Shown here in pieces: positions 33,701 through 43,300 of a DNA stretch of 64,000 nucleotides; position 1 is the stretch's first letter, and each line of letters starts with the position of its first letter. Origin of the DNA: Clostridia bacterium (GTDB lineage: Bacteria > Bacillota > Clostridia > Christensenellales > Borkfalkiaceae); assembly GCA_017473605.1 (NCBI GenBank), contig JAFUKM010000005.1, positions 1 through 64,000 of the forward strand. The letters are read 5' to 3'. Made by a program: the position numbers and the translations under genes. The notes under the pieces were generated by a model. The model was not told the DNA's origin. It saw only the letters and a list, made by a program, of their open reading frames with translations, and searched no databases.

Positions 33701-35482
33701 ATGATAGTTGGCGAAGGTATGTTCTACGACTGCTCCGATTTGACGGAAGTAACTTTGTCGTCGGTTGCGATGAGTCTCGTTGTGATAAACGGACAGGAAA
33801 CGGAAGTATTCCATACCGTAGGCGCGTATGCGTTCAGCGACTGTGAAAAGCTCAATACCGTAAACAATCTCGACGAAGTCGTATATATCGGCGCGCAAGC
33901 GTTCTATAACACGGCGCTTACCGCGTTGCAGCTTGACGAGGCGAGAGAAATCGGCGTAGGCGCGTTCGCAGTGGAAAATGCAAACGGAACGAAGGAAGCC
34001 GCGTATACCACTCTCGATATGTGGAAAGTAGAAAAAATCGGCGCGTACGCGTTCTTGAACGGCGGAGAAACGTCGGTGGAAATCGGACCGAACGTAACGG
34101 AAATCGGTTTCGGAGCGTTTGCTTCATCGAAGAATTTGATTGGCTTTAAGGTGGCTGACGGAAACGGCAGGTTTGTCGTATTAGACGGTGACGACGACGG
34201 GTACGGCGTGTTGTACCGCTATATCGATAAGGCGGCGAACACGTACGAAATCGTTTGTTATCCCGCAGCGAGAGTGCAAGAAGCGACGGACGGCAAAAAG
34301 GTATACGAAATTGCCGACGGTACGTTGTATGTGCAATCGGCGGCATTCTTGGATTTGAACAAGGGCGCGCTGGACGGCGTGGTATTGCCCCATAGCGTAA
34401 ACGCTATCGGCGACGACGCGTTCTTCAACAGCGGAATTCAAGAATATACGTTTGAAAGCGTGCAAGCGCCCGTTTTGGAAACTTCGTACCGTCAAAGCGT
34501 TGCCGATTTCATTGAATCGGTGGCGGACGAACAGGCGGCTGCGTACTATAAAGGATACTATTACAGTAACTTTGAAACGTATTTCTATAAATTTACCGAG
34601 TTCGGCGGTGAAACGAGCGAGCTTGTGATGTATTATCCCGTAAACGGCATTGGCTACGACAATTACGTTTACAAAGCATACTTCGGTACGCGTACGCAAA
34701 CGAATATCGTGAAAACGGATACGACGCGCGATTGGATAAACGCTTTGGATAGCTTGTCCGTGAAAGAAATCGAGTCTTGGGCTGATTGGGATAATACGGA
34801 CGAAGCGAAAAAGGCGGAAGTTATCGCTATCGGCGACACGGTAAAAGCGCTCCGCAATACGTACGATTTGCTTTGCAAAGACGCAGGGCAAGCGGCTTTT
34901 GTAAAAGAAAAGGAAACGTTGTTGACAACGGTGGAAGACGCCGTTCGCAACGCGAAATCCAATTTCGGCGTTATCGTGAAGATTAAGGAAACGGGCGGCG
35001 TCAAAGTCAACAGAACGACGTTCAAGACGGAATATCTCGTGGGCGAAACGTTCGATATGACGGGTATGCAAATTACGCTCGTTTACGAAGACGGCACCGA
35101 ACGCGCGGCCGGTACGGAAAACCTTACCGTATTGTCTGCGTATACGAGTCCGTTAAAACTGACCAACCGTTACGTGGAGATTCTTTACCAAGACGCGGAA
35201 AACACCTATCAATTCCGTGTGAGCATTTCCGTTTCCGAAGCGGCGGAAGAACCTGAAACGCCCGACGTACAAGAACCCGTAATTCCCGACGATTCCGTAT
35301 CCGAAAAGGACGGCGCGCCTTGGTGGATTTGGTTGATTGTCGGCGTTGGCGTCGCGGGCATTGGCGCGGCGGTGGTTATCGTCCTTTTGAAAGGTAAAAA
35401 GAAGGCAAAAACGGCAACGGGAGAAACGCAAGAAAACGTTTCCGAAACCGCTGTGAGCGACGAAAACGAAGCGCAAGAATAA
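27737..35482 (+). CDS. Giant cell-surface subtilisin-like protease with BspA-like leucine-rich repeats
   Basis: The 2581-residue protein has an N-terminal signal peptide, a propeptide-like region (about 75-180) and an S8 catalytic domain with Asp230 (AILDTGLDYTHEAF), His308 (NHGTHVAGI) and Ser681 (GTSMASPNMAG). A protease-associated insert lies at about 525-635. Fn3-like sandwich domains follow (to about 1250), then two Big2-like Ig domains (about 1270-1430), a BspA/LRR_5 array (about 1460-2260; repeats of the type IGEGAFSGCTNLK), a Big3-like domain (about 2410-2490) and one membrane helix near the end (WWIWLIVGVGVAGIGAAVV) with a Lys-rich and acidic tail. There is no LPXTG. It is probably a C5a-peptidase-like adhesin/protease facing the host or other bacteria. 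Confidence 0.92.
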   Translation: MKKSWKRIVCGILSLGLASTLVAEQVLRSSASDEVLQTTTGATSSVAFKDVTGSIDTSALRESQLNDSVLKNTDETPTYETRTVMVTLSGDSIAEASDTTVNAYLNTFTGQYTLSQIRKEQNAFLRNLKQAGISYKEEERYETLLNAVAIEVDTKYVSQIKQMAGVESVVITTSYAEPQTVTTSSTQEVFNVTSVYQTGIYDSTAFTQVEADGEVSHVDYGEGTVVAILDTGLDYTHEAFQRQPDNPAWSKDTVTAKLNSPNFNLRAEERSSGLETKDVYVSSKVPFAYDYADNDADVYPSYSNHGTHVAGIIGGYTTEEVGYTDKDGNDIYNEFRGVVPDSQLVICKVFTDDLEDPELGGAQAEDIIAALEDCVMLEVDVINMSLGTSCGFSTTNDGDDEGEMLNAVYQAIQDEGISLVCAASNDYSAGYGGVFGTNLKQNPDSSTVGSPSTFASALSVASISGQESPYMIGNAGTDSESFVFFEESRDENSNPFDFVDQMLGSEKNSDGSYKVTEGTFDYVVIPGTGDMGHYTTVIRKQLQANPNTIALVKRGDSTFQEKVQMAKRMGAKAIIVYNNVAGLIRMNLGEIEESMRIPAVSIDMDAGNALINATRDDNGNLPALAIGKITISRDTSAGPFMSEFSSWGPTHDLKLKPEITAHGGEITSTVPGGYGEQSGTSMASPNMAGVMAIIRNYVKSLTGSEDEALQENIAKLVMVDTNNDDILDSVDSVKLNRLANQLIMSTATTVRDQAGRPYSPRKQGAGLGSLDNVVNNTTAFLWVDNADSDYRPKLEIGDDPQKTGVISKEKLTFNVTNFGSSDLEFATDHLFFTETVAADGLAIAEQAYMLDDVAAEWYLGDSNTALGANAKITVPAGETVTVSVQLALSPEELEYMGEKNFPNGMYLEGFLKLKSASEGQCDLSIPFLGFHGDWEGASMLDYTAYEVAADEADPSLEDAEKKQASVWATQPYSIYYNEKYILPMGSFVYLVDENDDPVYTDEKYNAISRYNNYYGDDNTENYLTTTGIKAVYAGLLRNARLVTYSLTNVETGEAVFVDKEINRVGKAYAGGGQAVPGNVEVELYPEELGLLSNGQYRMDFTFYMNDPDDYTVFADDENLPDDANPNNMRGYYSFTFTVDYDAPVLQDARIRYKTVKDSSGKESQTIYLDMDVYDNHYAQAIMLCYPKTNSEGELVLQLATDYATPVRSQTKNGTTTVSIDITDIYEQYGNQLYVQIDDYAVNSCLYQLDLDGLHSGKLPENGEFALTEGQEHITLDIYGTHKVSLEYAGEADLSNFSWTSDAPQIAGVKNGEIVGLSAGEATVSVSNRKGGVQKIKVTVTDNKKTISDPSISFGVIKTAGEALSKAEGMVEVNAGQTFTLQLLTDPWYHPMTGLTVRWSSYDESIATVDQNGNVQTKKKGMVAIEAKIYRGNVPTMNVATVTLDVVDEFDVSNYTLYDYNGVGYNKDDGVLWIPTDMNIMYIGEDAFKDNDNIKAIVIPASVVQIQEGAFENCSALEAVYFVSTSHRETVVDGKTVVDSSIDWSDCSLIHAGAFKNCKKLKKIDLTNAKTITVAQDCFAGCTALSEIVKMNNIGTMYHRAFKGCISLTEADISGTYVMGDNVFENCTGIETVTTGRFTDIGKEAFKNCTGLREEITLYTPNIGEGAFSGCTNLKGVKFDSPDGVTLEFDIGARAFENCGIDTRNGFTVDFGDEIIRTVGKNAFAGSGITELYINDSFDFDALRLGGLSFNNITVKLAEGYKGSKYAEADGVIYNTDKSKILLVNTYLTDSFEVPASVTEIGAYAFANSKLSTVTFANASALTTMGEGAFYGSAIQAIDLSGVAVQEIPAYAFYLTNLSQIALGDSVAKINEYAFAYSAICEAYLPNVESIGDYAFTSCANIGKVATASEPVSNAITVSDTLTTLGEGVFYGCSSLISADLPSITKMGDYTFAYARNLTEATFGENATATGNYTFAVTGIQSFAFTDKQMIVGEGMFYDCSDLTEVTLSSVAMSLVVINGQETEVFHTVGAYAFSDCEKLNTVNNLDEVVYIGAQAFYNTALTALQLDEAREIGVGAFAVENANGTKEAAYTTLDMWKVEKIGAYAFLNGGETSVEIGPNVTEIGFGAFASSKNLIGFKVADGNGRFVVLDGDDDGYGVLYRYIDKAANTYEIVCYPAARVQEATDGKKVYEIADGTLYVQSAAFLDLNKGALDGVVLPHSVNAIGDDAFFNSGIQEYTFESVQAPVLETSYRQSVADFIESVADEQAAAYYKGYYYSNFETYFYKFTEFGGETSELVMYYPVNGIGYDNYVYKAYFGTRTQTNIVKTDTTRDWINALDSLSVKEIESWADWDNTDEAKKAEVIAIGDTVKALRNTYDLLCKDAGQAAFVKEKETLLTTVEDAVRNAKSNFGVIVKIKETGGVKVNRTTFKTEYLVGETFDMTGMQITLVYEDGTERAAGTENLTVLSAYTSPLKLTNRYVEILYQDAENTYQFRVSISVSEAAEEPETPDVQEPVIPDDSVSEKDGAPWWIWLIVGVGVAGIGAAVVIVLLKGKKKAKTATGETQENVSETAVSDENEAQE

Positions 35483-35488
35483 TGCAAT

Positions 35489-35526
35489 AAAAAGGAGTTT
35501 GTTTCTTTTGAAACGACTCCTTTTTT
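35489..35526 (+). terminator. Terminator after the giant protease gene
   Basis: AAAAAGGAGT (35489-35498) pairs with ACTCCTTTTT, with an inner GTTTC/GAAAC stem, ending in six T. Confidence 0.88.
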
Positions 35527-35798
35527 AATATAAAATATAGAGAATTAAAAATTGTTTTTTTTAATTCTGCCAACGCTTTTATTTTGTAAATTGTCTATAT
35601 TTATAAGCAAAAGTGTATTTTTGTTAAAAAAAGTGTAATATATACACAATTTTCCTAAATTTCCGTATATTTGAATAAACAACAAGGAAATATTTTCATT
35701 TATTGCATAAATATACAAAATACGGGAGACGTTTGGGGGAGATTTTGTCGAGAAAGGGCGCTGAAAAGGGTGAATTGTGAAAAAATCGGTTCAAACCG
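35527..35798. other. AT-rich spacer without a visible gene
   Basis: This stretch is strongly AT-rich with stop codons in all frames. Apart from the flanking terminator and promoter it shows no supported feature. Confidence 0.6.
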
Positions 35799-35828
35799 TT
35801 GACACTACTCTTTGCAAAGTGATATAAT
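35799..35828 (+). promoter_or_regulatory. Promoter for the ABC exporter operon
   Basis: TTGACA (35799-35804) and TATAAT (35823-35828) have an 18-base spacer. Confidence 0.82.
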
Positions 35829-35884
35829 AAAAAGGACGTAAACGGCAGGGAGCGTATCCCAATCGTAACCGTTTCCGTATAAAA

Positions 35885-35911
35885 TATTCCGCGGGAAAGA
35901 AACGCGGAATA
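35885..35911. promoter_or_regulatory. Leader hairpin of the ABC exporter operon
   Basis: TATTCCGCG (35885-35893) and CGCGGAATA (35903-35911) form a perfect 9-bp stem 13 bases before the start codon, close to the AGAGGAAG ribosome site. Confidence 0.5.
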
Positions 35912-35924
35912 AGCAGAGGAAGAA

Positions 35925-38159
35925 ATGAACGAAGTTTTGTTGATAGCGGGTATGTGCGGAGGCGGCGTGGCTACGGGATTTTTAGCCCGTAAGTTGCGTG
36001 GCGAGGTACGTATTTTCAAAAGAACGGTGGAGTGGAAGCGGCTTATCCTTGGCGCGCTTTCCGTGTTGCTGTTTCTTGCGTATATGCCCTATCTCTTTTC
36101 TTTGGAAGAAATAAGCAATCAAATAGGGCTTCAAAACGGAACGTTGCCTGCCGCGCAAGCGGTGTTGCTCGTCGTATTGAAATGGATTACTTATTTTTCG
36201 CTGGCGGTTTGTATGGTGCAACCGTTCTTTCAAAAGAAAAACGTAAGAGATTTTACGGCGTTCTTCGTGCCCGTGGTATTGCTTTTGAACGGGATATTCT
36301 TAAAACCGTACGCGGTGTTCGTTACTTATAAAACGGCGTATTACGATTACCGAATCGTATTTTATGCGGTTTGCCTTTGTTTGGCGGCTTGTATATCTGG
36401 CGCGGCGCTTTGGCAAACGGTTGCCGAAAGAGATTTTAAGGAAATAGGCAAGAGAATCGGGAAAGCGGCGCTCTTTATGCTGATTTGGCTGATGGGCTTT
36501 ATGCCGATGTATTTTCCGCAACTTATTTTCGGGCATATCGGGCAGGAAACGGCAGAGTTTACGCTCACGCATAGATTGCTGATTTATACTTGTATCGTAT
36601 TTATGTTCGGCGGATACGTGTGTTTGCGGAAAAAGTCGAGAGAAGAAAAGCTCTTTTTCTTAATATTCTTGTCGCTTAGCGGTTACTTACAGTATTTTAG
36701 TTATAACGCGCATCGTTCGGGCGTTACAGGATTGCCTTTACACCTTTGTAATACGGCGATGGTATTGATGTTGTTCGCGTATATGTTCCGTTGGAACAGC
36801 GTGTTCTATTTTACCTATCTTGTAAACGTTTTGGGCGCTTTCCTTGCGATTTTGATGCCGAACACGGGAGAGCACTTATTGACGGATAGCGGCGCGTTGA
36901 TATTCTGGTATAATCACACGTATGCGTTCGTGTTGCCTATTTTCGGCGTGGCGCTGGGTATCTTCCCCCGTCCAAATATTAAAATGATGTATAAGGCAAT
37001 CGGCGCGTTTAGCGCGTACGTGTTGCTGGCAATGATTTTAAACGGTTGGCTGAATAACTCGCCTACGCTCAATCCCGCAAAGGACGAAGTGGATTATTTC
37101 TTCTTGTACAGCAATTTCTTCGTCGATAAATTTGCGTTTATGTTGCCGATTAGAAACAATTACGTTTTGCAGTTCACCATAGGCAATACCAATCTCGTAT
37201 TCTATTGGCTGTACGACTTGTTGATTTGGGCGGTATTCGTGGCGCTGATGTTCGTGATATGGGGCATTTATACGATACTCTACCGCACGGCGGACGCGCA
37301 CGCAGAACTTGCACGTCGGGCAAAGCTTATGCGTGTGGACCACGCGCAGTTACTCAAAGAATTGGACGGCAGGTCGGTAAAAGAACCGCTGTCGCCCGAA
37401 GGAGCGCATATGATTAAGTTTACGAATTTTTCCAAAACGTACGCAGGGACGACGCGCAAAGCCGTGGAAGATTTGAATTTGGAAATCCACGAAGGCGAAG
37501 TGTTCGGCTTTATCGGTCATAACGGTGCAGGAAAGAGTACTACGATTAAGAGTCTTGTGGGGATTCAATCGATTACCGAAGGAAAAATCGAAGTGCAGGG
37601 CTACGACGTCGCGCGTCAGCCTTTGGAAGCGAAGCTTAAAATGGGATACGTTTCCGATAATCACGCCGTATACGAAAATTTAACGGGCAGAGAATATATC
37701 AGCTACGTTGCCGACTTGTATATGGTAAACGAAAAGGATAAACAAGAACGCATTGAAAAGTACGCCAAGATGTTCCACCTTGAAAAGGCGCTCGATAGCG
37801 AAATCAAGTGCTATTCTCACGGTATGAAGCAAAAGACGATGGTTATCGGCGCGCTTATCCACAATCCAAAGGTTTGGGTGTTAGACGAACCGCTTACGGG
37901 GCTTGACCCGACGAGTTCTTGGCAAATCAAAGAGTGTATGCGTCAACACGCGGACGAAGGGAATATCGTATTCTTTTCCAGCCACGTTATCGAAGTTGTG
38001 GAAAAGGTGTGCGACAGGATTGCCATTATCAGCGGCGGTAAGCTGTGTAAAGTGGCGAGAGTAGATGATATTCAAAAGGAAGGGCTTTCTTTGGAACAGT
38101 TGTATTTGCAATACGCGCAAAAAACAACCAAAGAGGATATGGAAAGCGAAAGAGTATAA
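35925..38159 (+). CDS. Fusion: YwaF-like membrane domain + ABC transporter ATPase
   Basis: The 744-residue protein has residues 1 to about 460 as a polytopic domain with the TIGR02206/YwaF signature (GLPLHLCNTAMVLMLFAYM, and a conserved internal H in WYNHTYAF). From residue 496 (MIKFTNFSKTYAG) it is an ABC ATPase with Walker A GHNGAGKST, signature YSHGMKQK and Walker B WVLDEPLTGLDP. The ATPase most likely drives the permease encoded next. An AAGGAG at 37399-37404, five bases before the ATG of residue 496 (37410), could let the ATPase domain also be made alone. Starts after AGAGGAAG. Confidence 0.88.
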   Translation: MNEVLLIAGMCGGGVATGFLARKLRGEVRIFKRTVEWKRLILGALSVLLFLAYMPYLFSLEEISNQIGLQNGTLPAAQAVLLVVLKWITYFSLAVCMVQPFFQKKNVRDFTAFFVPVVLLLNGIFLKPYAVFVTYKTAYYDYRIVFYAVCLCLAACISGAALWQTVAERDFKEIGKRIGKAALFMLIWLMGFMPMYFPQLIFGHIGQETAEFTLTHRLLIYTCIVFMFGGYVCLRKKSREEKLFFLIFLSLSGYLQYFSYNAHRSGVTGLPLHLCNTAMVLMLFAYMFRWNSVFYFTYLVNVLGAFLAILMPNTGEHLLTDSGALIFWYNHTYAFVLPIFGVALGIFPRPNIKMMYKAIGAFSAYVLLAMILNGWLNNSPTLNPAKDEVDYFFLYSNFFVDKFAFMLPIRNNYVLQFTIGNTNLVFYWLYDLLIWAVFVALMFVIWGIYTILYRTADAHAELARRAKLMRVDHAQLLKELDGRSVKEPLSPEGAHMIKFTNFSKTYAGTTRKAVEDLNLEIHEGEVFGFIGHNGAGKSTTIKSLVGIQSITEGKIEVQGYDVARQPLEAKLKMGYVSDNHAVYENLTGREYISYVADLYMVNEKDKQERIEKYAKMFHLEKALDSEIKCYSHGMKQKTMVIGALIHNPKVWVLDEPLTGLDPTSSWQIKECMRQHADEGNIVFFSSHVIEVVEKVCDRIAIISGGKLCKVARVDDIQKEGLSLEQLYLQYAQKTTKEDMESERV

Positions 38160-38174
38160 GTTGGGATTGGGATT

Positions 38175-39818
38175 ATGAAACAAGCGAAAGAGAAAAAAAA
38201 TACGCCGTATAGGCGGGTAAAATATCTGTCGCTGATGCAAATGGGCGAACAGCTCCGCGCCAAGAAAACGCGTTCGACGAAAAAGAAAGCGTTTATTTGG
38301 TTTTTGAAAGGTTGCGTCACGGTGGCGGTAACGGCAGTTATCCTGTTCTTGCTTTCTTTCTTGGAATCCACGTTCCAAGTGGAAACGTCCAAGGATATGT
38401 TTGTTTCCTTCTTATTTGTAACGCAGATTATTACCCTGTTTTCCTGTATGAGCAGTATGATTTCCATATTGTATACGAGCAAGGACAATACGATGCTATT
38501 GGCGTTTCCTTGTACGTATGGCGAAATCTTTTTAAGCCGCATTATCGTGTATACGATAGAAGAATTGAAAAAGAGTTTGTATTTTCTCGTTCCAATTTTA
38601 TTGGCGTTCGGGTTACAGGCGGGCGGCTTGGCGTATTGGTTGTTGGTAATTCCCAACTGGTTTATGCTTTGTCTTTTCCCCGTGCTTATCGGCGCGTTGC
38701 TTTCCATACCCATTATTTATATTAAGCGGTTTTTGGAAAAGCACGTGGGTATATACGCCTTTTTGGTGGTGGCGTTTATCGTCGGTTTGTTTATCGGCGT
38801 TACGTTGCTGTTACAGGAATTGCCCGACCCGTTGCGGCTTGTGGCGGTGTACGGACAGTTTATCCAGAAATTGGAAGGGTGGTTTGCCGCGATGCGCGGT
38901 TGGTCGCTTTGGTACGCTTTTATCGGTGCGGCAATGTTTGGGGAAAAGGTGTATATTTTCCTGCCCCTTTCTTTGGCGGTGTTCGCGGCTTTCGGCGCAG
39001 GCTGTTTCCTGATTGCAAGACCGTTCTATTTCAAAGCCGTATCGTCTACGGTAGAAGCAGGGCGCACGAAAAAACATAAGCCCCGTCATCATAAATACAA
39101 TAATTTGTTCTTGACTTTCTTCCGTAAAGAGTGGAAACTGTTTACGAGAAATTCTCAATCGGTGAACTCGGCGGTGATGACCATTTTGATGTTCCCGTTT
39201 ATATCGTACGTATTCAATTTTGTATTGCTCGTCATCAATAAAAATACGCTCGGCGATTTCATGAGTATCGCTTTTAACGTAATGATTACGCTCAGCGTTT
39301 TGAGTGCAAATAACGCGACGGTGGCTTCCGCGATTTCATCGGAAGGGAACGAATTTGCGGTATTGAAAACCGCGCCTTCGAACACGGCGGTGATTTGTTG
39401 GGCGAAGATTGCGGTAACGTCGCTCGTGAACTTGGTCGCGCTTATCGTTACGTTCGTTATGCTGACGTTTACGACCAATCTTAGTAATACCGATTTGACG
39501 TTGATGGCGTTGTTGCTGATTATTTTGACGATGGGGCATATTCTTTGGAGTTTCCAACTGGATATCAACAATCCCCGTATCTTGGAATACGCGCAAAAGG
39601 GAAATCACGTCGTAGATAACGTCAACGTGGGGAAATCCATTTTGATTGGGTTTATCGTGGCGACGCTGACGGGCGTGCTGGCGTTGTTGCTGCTTATGGA
39701 TAGCACCAAAGCGAGCGGTTGGATTCGTCTATTTGCGATTGCAATAGCGTTCTTGGCGGCGCGGTTCTACCTGTTAAGACGGAATATCAAGGTATATTTC
39801 AACGATATTCAAATGTAA
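38175..39818 (+). CDS. ABC exporter permease subunit
   Basis: The 547-residue protein has a basic cytoplasmic N-terminus (about 40 residues) and roughly 12 hydrophobic segments in two halves, separated by a charged stretch containing GRTKKHKPRHHKYNN. This arrangement matches large ABC-2-like export permeases paired with a single ATPase. It begins 15 bases after the ATPase fusion. The substrate is unknown. The next two genes encode an anchored small protein and an InlB-repeat lipoprotein. Confidence 0.78.
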   Translation: MKQAKEKKNTPYRRVKYLSLMQMGEQLRAKKTRSTKKKAFIWFLKGCVTVAVTAVILFLLSFLESTFQVETSKDMFVSFLFVTQIITLFSCMSSMISILYTSKDNTMLLAFPCTYGEIFLSRIIVYTIEELKKSLYFLVPILLAFGLQAGGLAYWLLVIPNWFMLCLFPVLIGALLSIPIIYIKRFLEKHVGIYAFLVVAFIVGLFIGVTLLLQELPDPLRLVAVYGQFIQKLEGWFAAMRGWSLWYAFIGAAMFGEKVYIFLPLSLAVFAAFGAGCFLIARPFYFKAVSSTVEAGRTKKHKPRHHKYNNLFLTFFRKEWKLFTRNSQSVNSAVMTILMFPFISYVFNFVLLVINKNTLGDFMSIAFNVMITLSVLSANNATVASAISSEGNEFAVLKTAPSNTAVICWAKIAVTSLVNLVALIVTFVMLTFTTNLSNTDLTLMALLLIILTMGHILWSFQLDINNPRILEYAQKGNHVVDNVNVGKSILIGFIVATLTGVLALLLLMDSTKASGWIRLFAIAIAFLAARFYLLRRNIKVYFNDIQM

Positions 39819-39830
39819 CGGAGAGAGAAG

Positions 39831-40256
39831 ATGAATAAAAAAGTCGTATACATTGTTATTTTAATAGAGTGTATTCTCGCCGTATTTTTGATAAGCTTCT
39901 TTGGACAAGCGATTTTCAGCGCTGTAAATAAAGTACCCGTGCAGTACGTGCATTTTACGTATGCGGACGGGACGGTGATTGAAGATAACGTGGCTTTACA
40001 ATTCGAACTGTCCGATTCCAAACGTGATTATCAGGTATATTGGGAAGTGGGACCGGATAACGCGACGAATACAGCAGTACGCTTTACTTGCGATAAAGAC
40101 GAGAGTATGGTAATTGTGGACGAAACGACAGGGGTAGTTACCTTCTTCGAGGATATTGACGTCATTATTACCATTTCTTCGACGGACGGGAGCAACGTGA
40201 GCGATTCTATTCACTTAATTCCGCAAAATAAAGATGGCGGAAATGTGGAAATTTAA
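39831..40256 (+). CDS. Membrane-anchored small extracellular protein
   Basis: The 141-residue protein has one N-terminal membrane helix (VVYIVILIECILAVFLISFFG) and an outside domain of beta-strand character ending in an Ig-like Big2 pattern (DESMVIVDETTGVVTFFEDIDVIITI). No family is recognised beyond that. It starts 12 bases after the permease gene behind GGAGAGAGAAG, so it is an operon member and possibly a partner of the exporter. Confidence 0.72.
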   Translation: MNKKVVYIVILIECILAVFLISFFGQAIFSAVNKVPVQYVHFTYADGTVIEDNVALQFELSDSKRDYQVYWEVGPDNATNTAVRFTCDKDESMVIVDETTGVVTFFEDIDVIITISSTDGSNVSDSIHLIPQNKDGGNVEI

Positions 40257-40319
40257 CCGTTATAAAAGTAGTCTATAACGCCGAATATTCGACGAAGATA
40301 TAGAAAAAGGAGAAAAAGT

Positions 40320-43300
40320 ATGAAAAAACTGACAAGAATTGTGGCAAGTATGCTCGCTTTAAGTTGTATCAACTTAGTGGGCTGCGGCGACGACGAATCG
40401 TATACCGTTACGCTGATGGACGGCAATACCGTCGTGGACACGATGGAAAAGGACAAGGAAACGCATTTGACCGTTCCCCAAGCGCCGACCAAAGAAGGGT
40501 ATACCTTTGTCGGTTGGTACGTGGACGCGGCGTTGACGGTGCCTTACGAACCGAGCGCTTTGACGGCAAATCTTATCTTGTACGCAAAATATACGCCCAA
40601 TACAATGTATATTACGTTCAATCTCAACGGCGGGCAACTCGACGTGAACAGAGTGGAAGTGAAAAACGGACAAGCGTACCAACTTCCCACGCCTACGAAA
40701 ACGGGTTACACCTTTACGGGCTGGACGGTAGACGGCGAAGAATTCCCCGCAAGTGGAACTTATAATAAATCAAACTCTATTCGTGTATCGGCGAATTGGA
40801 CGATAAATCAATATACCGTAACGTTCAAACATAACGGCGATATTGTGGCGACGCAAGACGTAGAGTATAAGGATAAAGCGACGGCGGTTACTACTTGGGT
40901 AGACTTCAACGAGGGCTATGAAATCGTCGGTACGTATACGGACGAAGCGATGACGCAAGCGTACGATTTCACGCAAGAAGTAACGGAAAGCCTGACGCTG
41001 TACGTAAAGACGCAACCCAGAACGTTTGATATTACCGTCAACCAAGACGGCGATACGCCTTTGGATACGACGGCGGTGTACGGAGGCGCGTATTCGCTCC
41101 CCGAAACGCCGACGAGAGAAGGATATATTTTCAAAGGCTATACTCTTAATGACGAACCGTTCGCGGCGAGCGGAACGTATCATTACACCGACGATATCTT
41201 GGTTGTGGCGACGTGGGAAAAGGACGAAACGTTTAATAAGAGTACGATTAGCTTCTACGACGGCAATAAGGAAATCGATTCTCTTACCAAAGTAGTAGAA
41301 GACGGTTCGACGTTGGCGGTGGCAGACCTTATTGACGCGCCTACAAAGAAAGGGCATACGTTTAAGGGGTGGTATACCGATAGCGGCTTGCAAACGCCTT
41401 ATACCGAGACTATCGTTACGGACGATATGAAGCTGTATGCGAAATACGAAGCGAATCCGTATACGATTACCGTAAACTTTGACGGCGGTACGGAAGACGA
41501 AACGACGACGGATACGACTAAGACGGTTGACTTAAAGTACGGCGATACGTACGAATTGCCCGCAAAACCTGTAAAGAACGGCTTTAAGTTCTTGGGCTAT
41601 ACGTACAAGGGCGAAGCGTTTGCGGTAAACGGAACGTATACGTATGAAGACAGCATTTCCGTTACGGCGACGTGGGCGGCGCTCGACGCGGACGTAGACG
41701 AAGACGGAGAAGAGCTGCTCTTGAAAAAAGACAATTATTTCAAAGAAAGAACGAGCCAAGAAGAACAGTTTACGTACGTATTCGTTACGGGTAAAACCTA
41801 TAATTTCGGCGGCGAAGGCTCCAATATTACGGAAATGGAAATTATCGGCGCGGATACGGCGGCAACGTTGACCGATTTGACGCTTACGACGACGGATACG
41901 GTAAGTGATTTCAAGCTTCGTATTACGAAGGATTTTGACGGCACGGAATACACGTACGAACGTAAGGCGAAAATCGTAGACCAAGTGTCGGGCTTTGCCG
42001 CGGGCAATGATTATCTTTCCGCGTGGGGGGCAGGCGTAGATAGAAGTACGAATTTCCAAGATACGAGTAAGACGGTTGCAAATACTACGATGAGCGTGGG
42101 TAAGAGCAACTATATCCCCGATTTGTCGATGTTGAACGATACGAACGAAACGCTTTCTTTGACGGACGCCAATGTTGTGATAACGGTGACGGACGACGGC
42201 GAGGGAACGAACGATTACACGGTAAGCAACGGCGCGATTACGTTTGGCGAAAGCGTGGAGGTCGGCTCGGTGGTGGAAGTAACGTACCAACCGAAATATT
42301 CGCTTACCAATCAATCCGTATCCGTGAAATTGGCGATAAACGACGGCGTGAACGTATACGATAACGACAGCTTGAAATCGGCGTACGGCAATACGGCGGT
42401 AAGCGAAATCAATGTATTGCGTAACATTAAAGCGGTATTGAGAGATAGCGATTACGTATATAAAGACGGCGTAAATACGGGCGTGCCTATTAACGAATAT
42501 AAATACGGCGTATATACCCGTGACGTTGCGGCGACGAACGATAAGATAACCGTCAACGGCAACTTCTTCAAAATCGACGGCAGCGAATTGCCTTTGATGA
42601 ATAACGATGTCGGCGGTAGAGATTGGAGTGTTGCAGGGGAAAACAGCTATTATGTAAATAATATGCAACTCGGTATCTTCCTTTATAAAAACGAGAAGGA
42701 AGATAAATATTTCCACGACGGGCAGGCAACCTTTAACGATTTGTATATCACGGGCAATTACGTGAAGGCGCAAGACGACGGGGTTGAATATAATGGTAAG
42801 ACCTTATTAACGCAAAGCGGTGCATATCACGGCATTGTGCTTCGCGGCGGTACGGTAACGACGAATAATACGACGGTTGTCAATACCAATATCGCATTGT
42901 TCAGCGACGGCAATGTTAGCGGTACGGACGCAACGCAACAGGCGTCGCAATGGTTGGTCAATGCTTCCAAGCTCGACCACTCTTGGGGTAACCAAGTGTA
43001 TATGTATCATTATGTTAAGTTGACAATTAGCAATTCGTATCTCGGCGATTGCGGAGGCGCGGCAATTCATTTGGACGATATTGCGCACCCGAAAACGGTA
43101 ACGACGATTGAATCTTCTATCACAATGGATAGCGATACCAAGGTGGAGAACTTCTTGATAGGTACAGAAACGTACTTTGCTTCGCGTGGTCCAGAGTTGG
43201 TGGAAATGGCGGTAGGGATGAAAACGGCAATAGAAAACCAAATAAATCCTAATAATGCAGGTTCTTGTACAGTTATCAAGACCATTGGAGAAGGAGAGAC

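Noticed and set aside
32160..34440. Tandem DNA repeats in the giant protease gene as a possible CRISPR or satellite
   Set aside because: The periodicity is at protein level (leucine-rich repeats) with diverged DNA; there are no identical direct repeats with spacers.
37399..37412. Splitting the YwaF-ABC frame into two separate genes
   Set aside because: The frame is open through the junction with no stop, so one CDS is annotated. The internal start is reported as a finding only.
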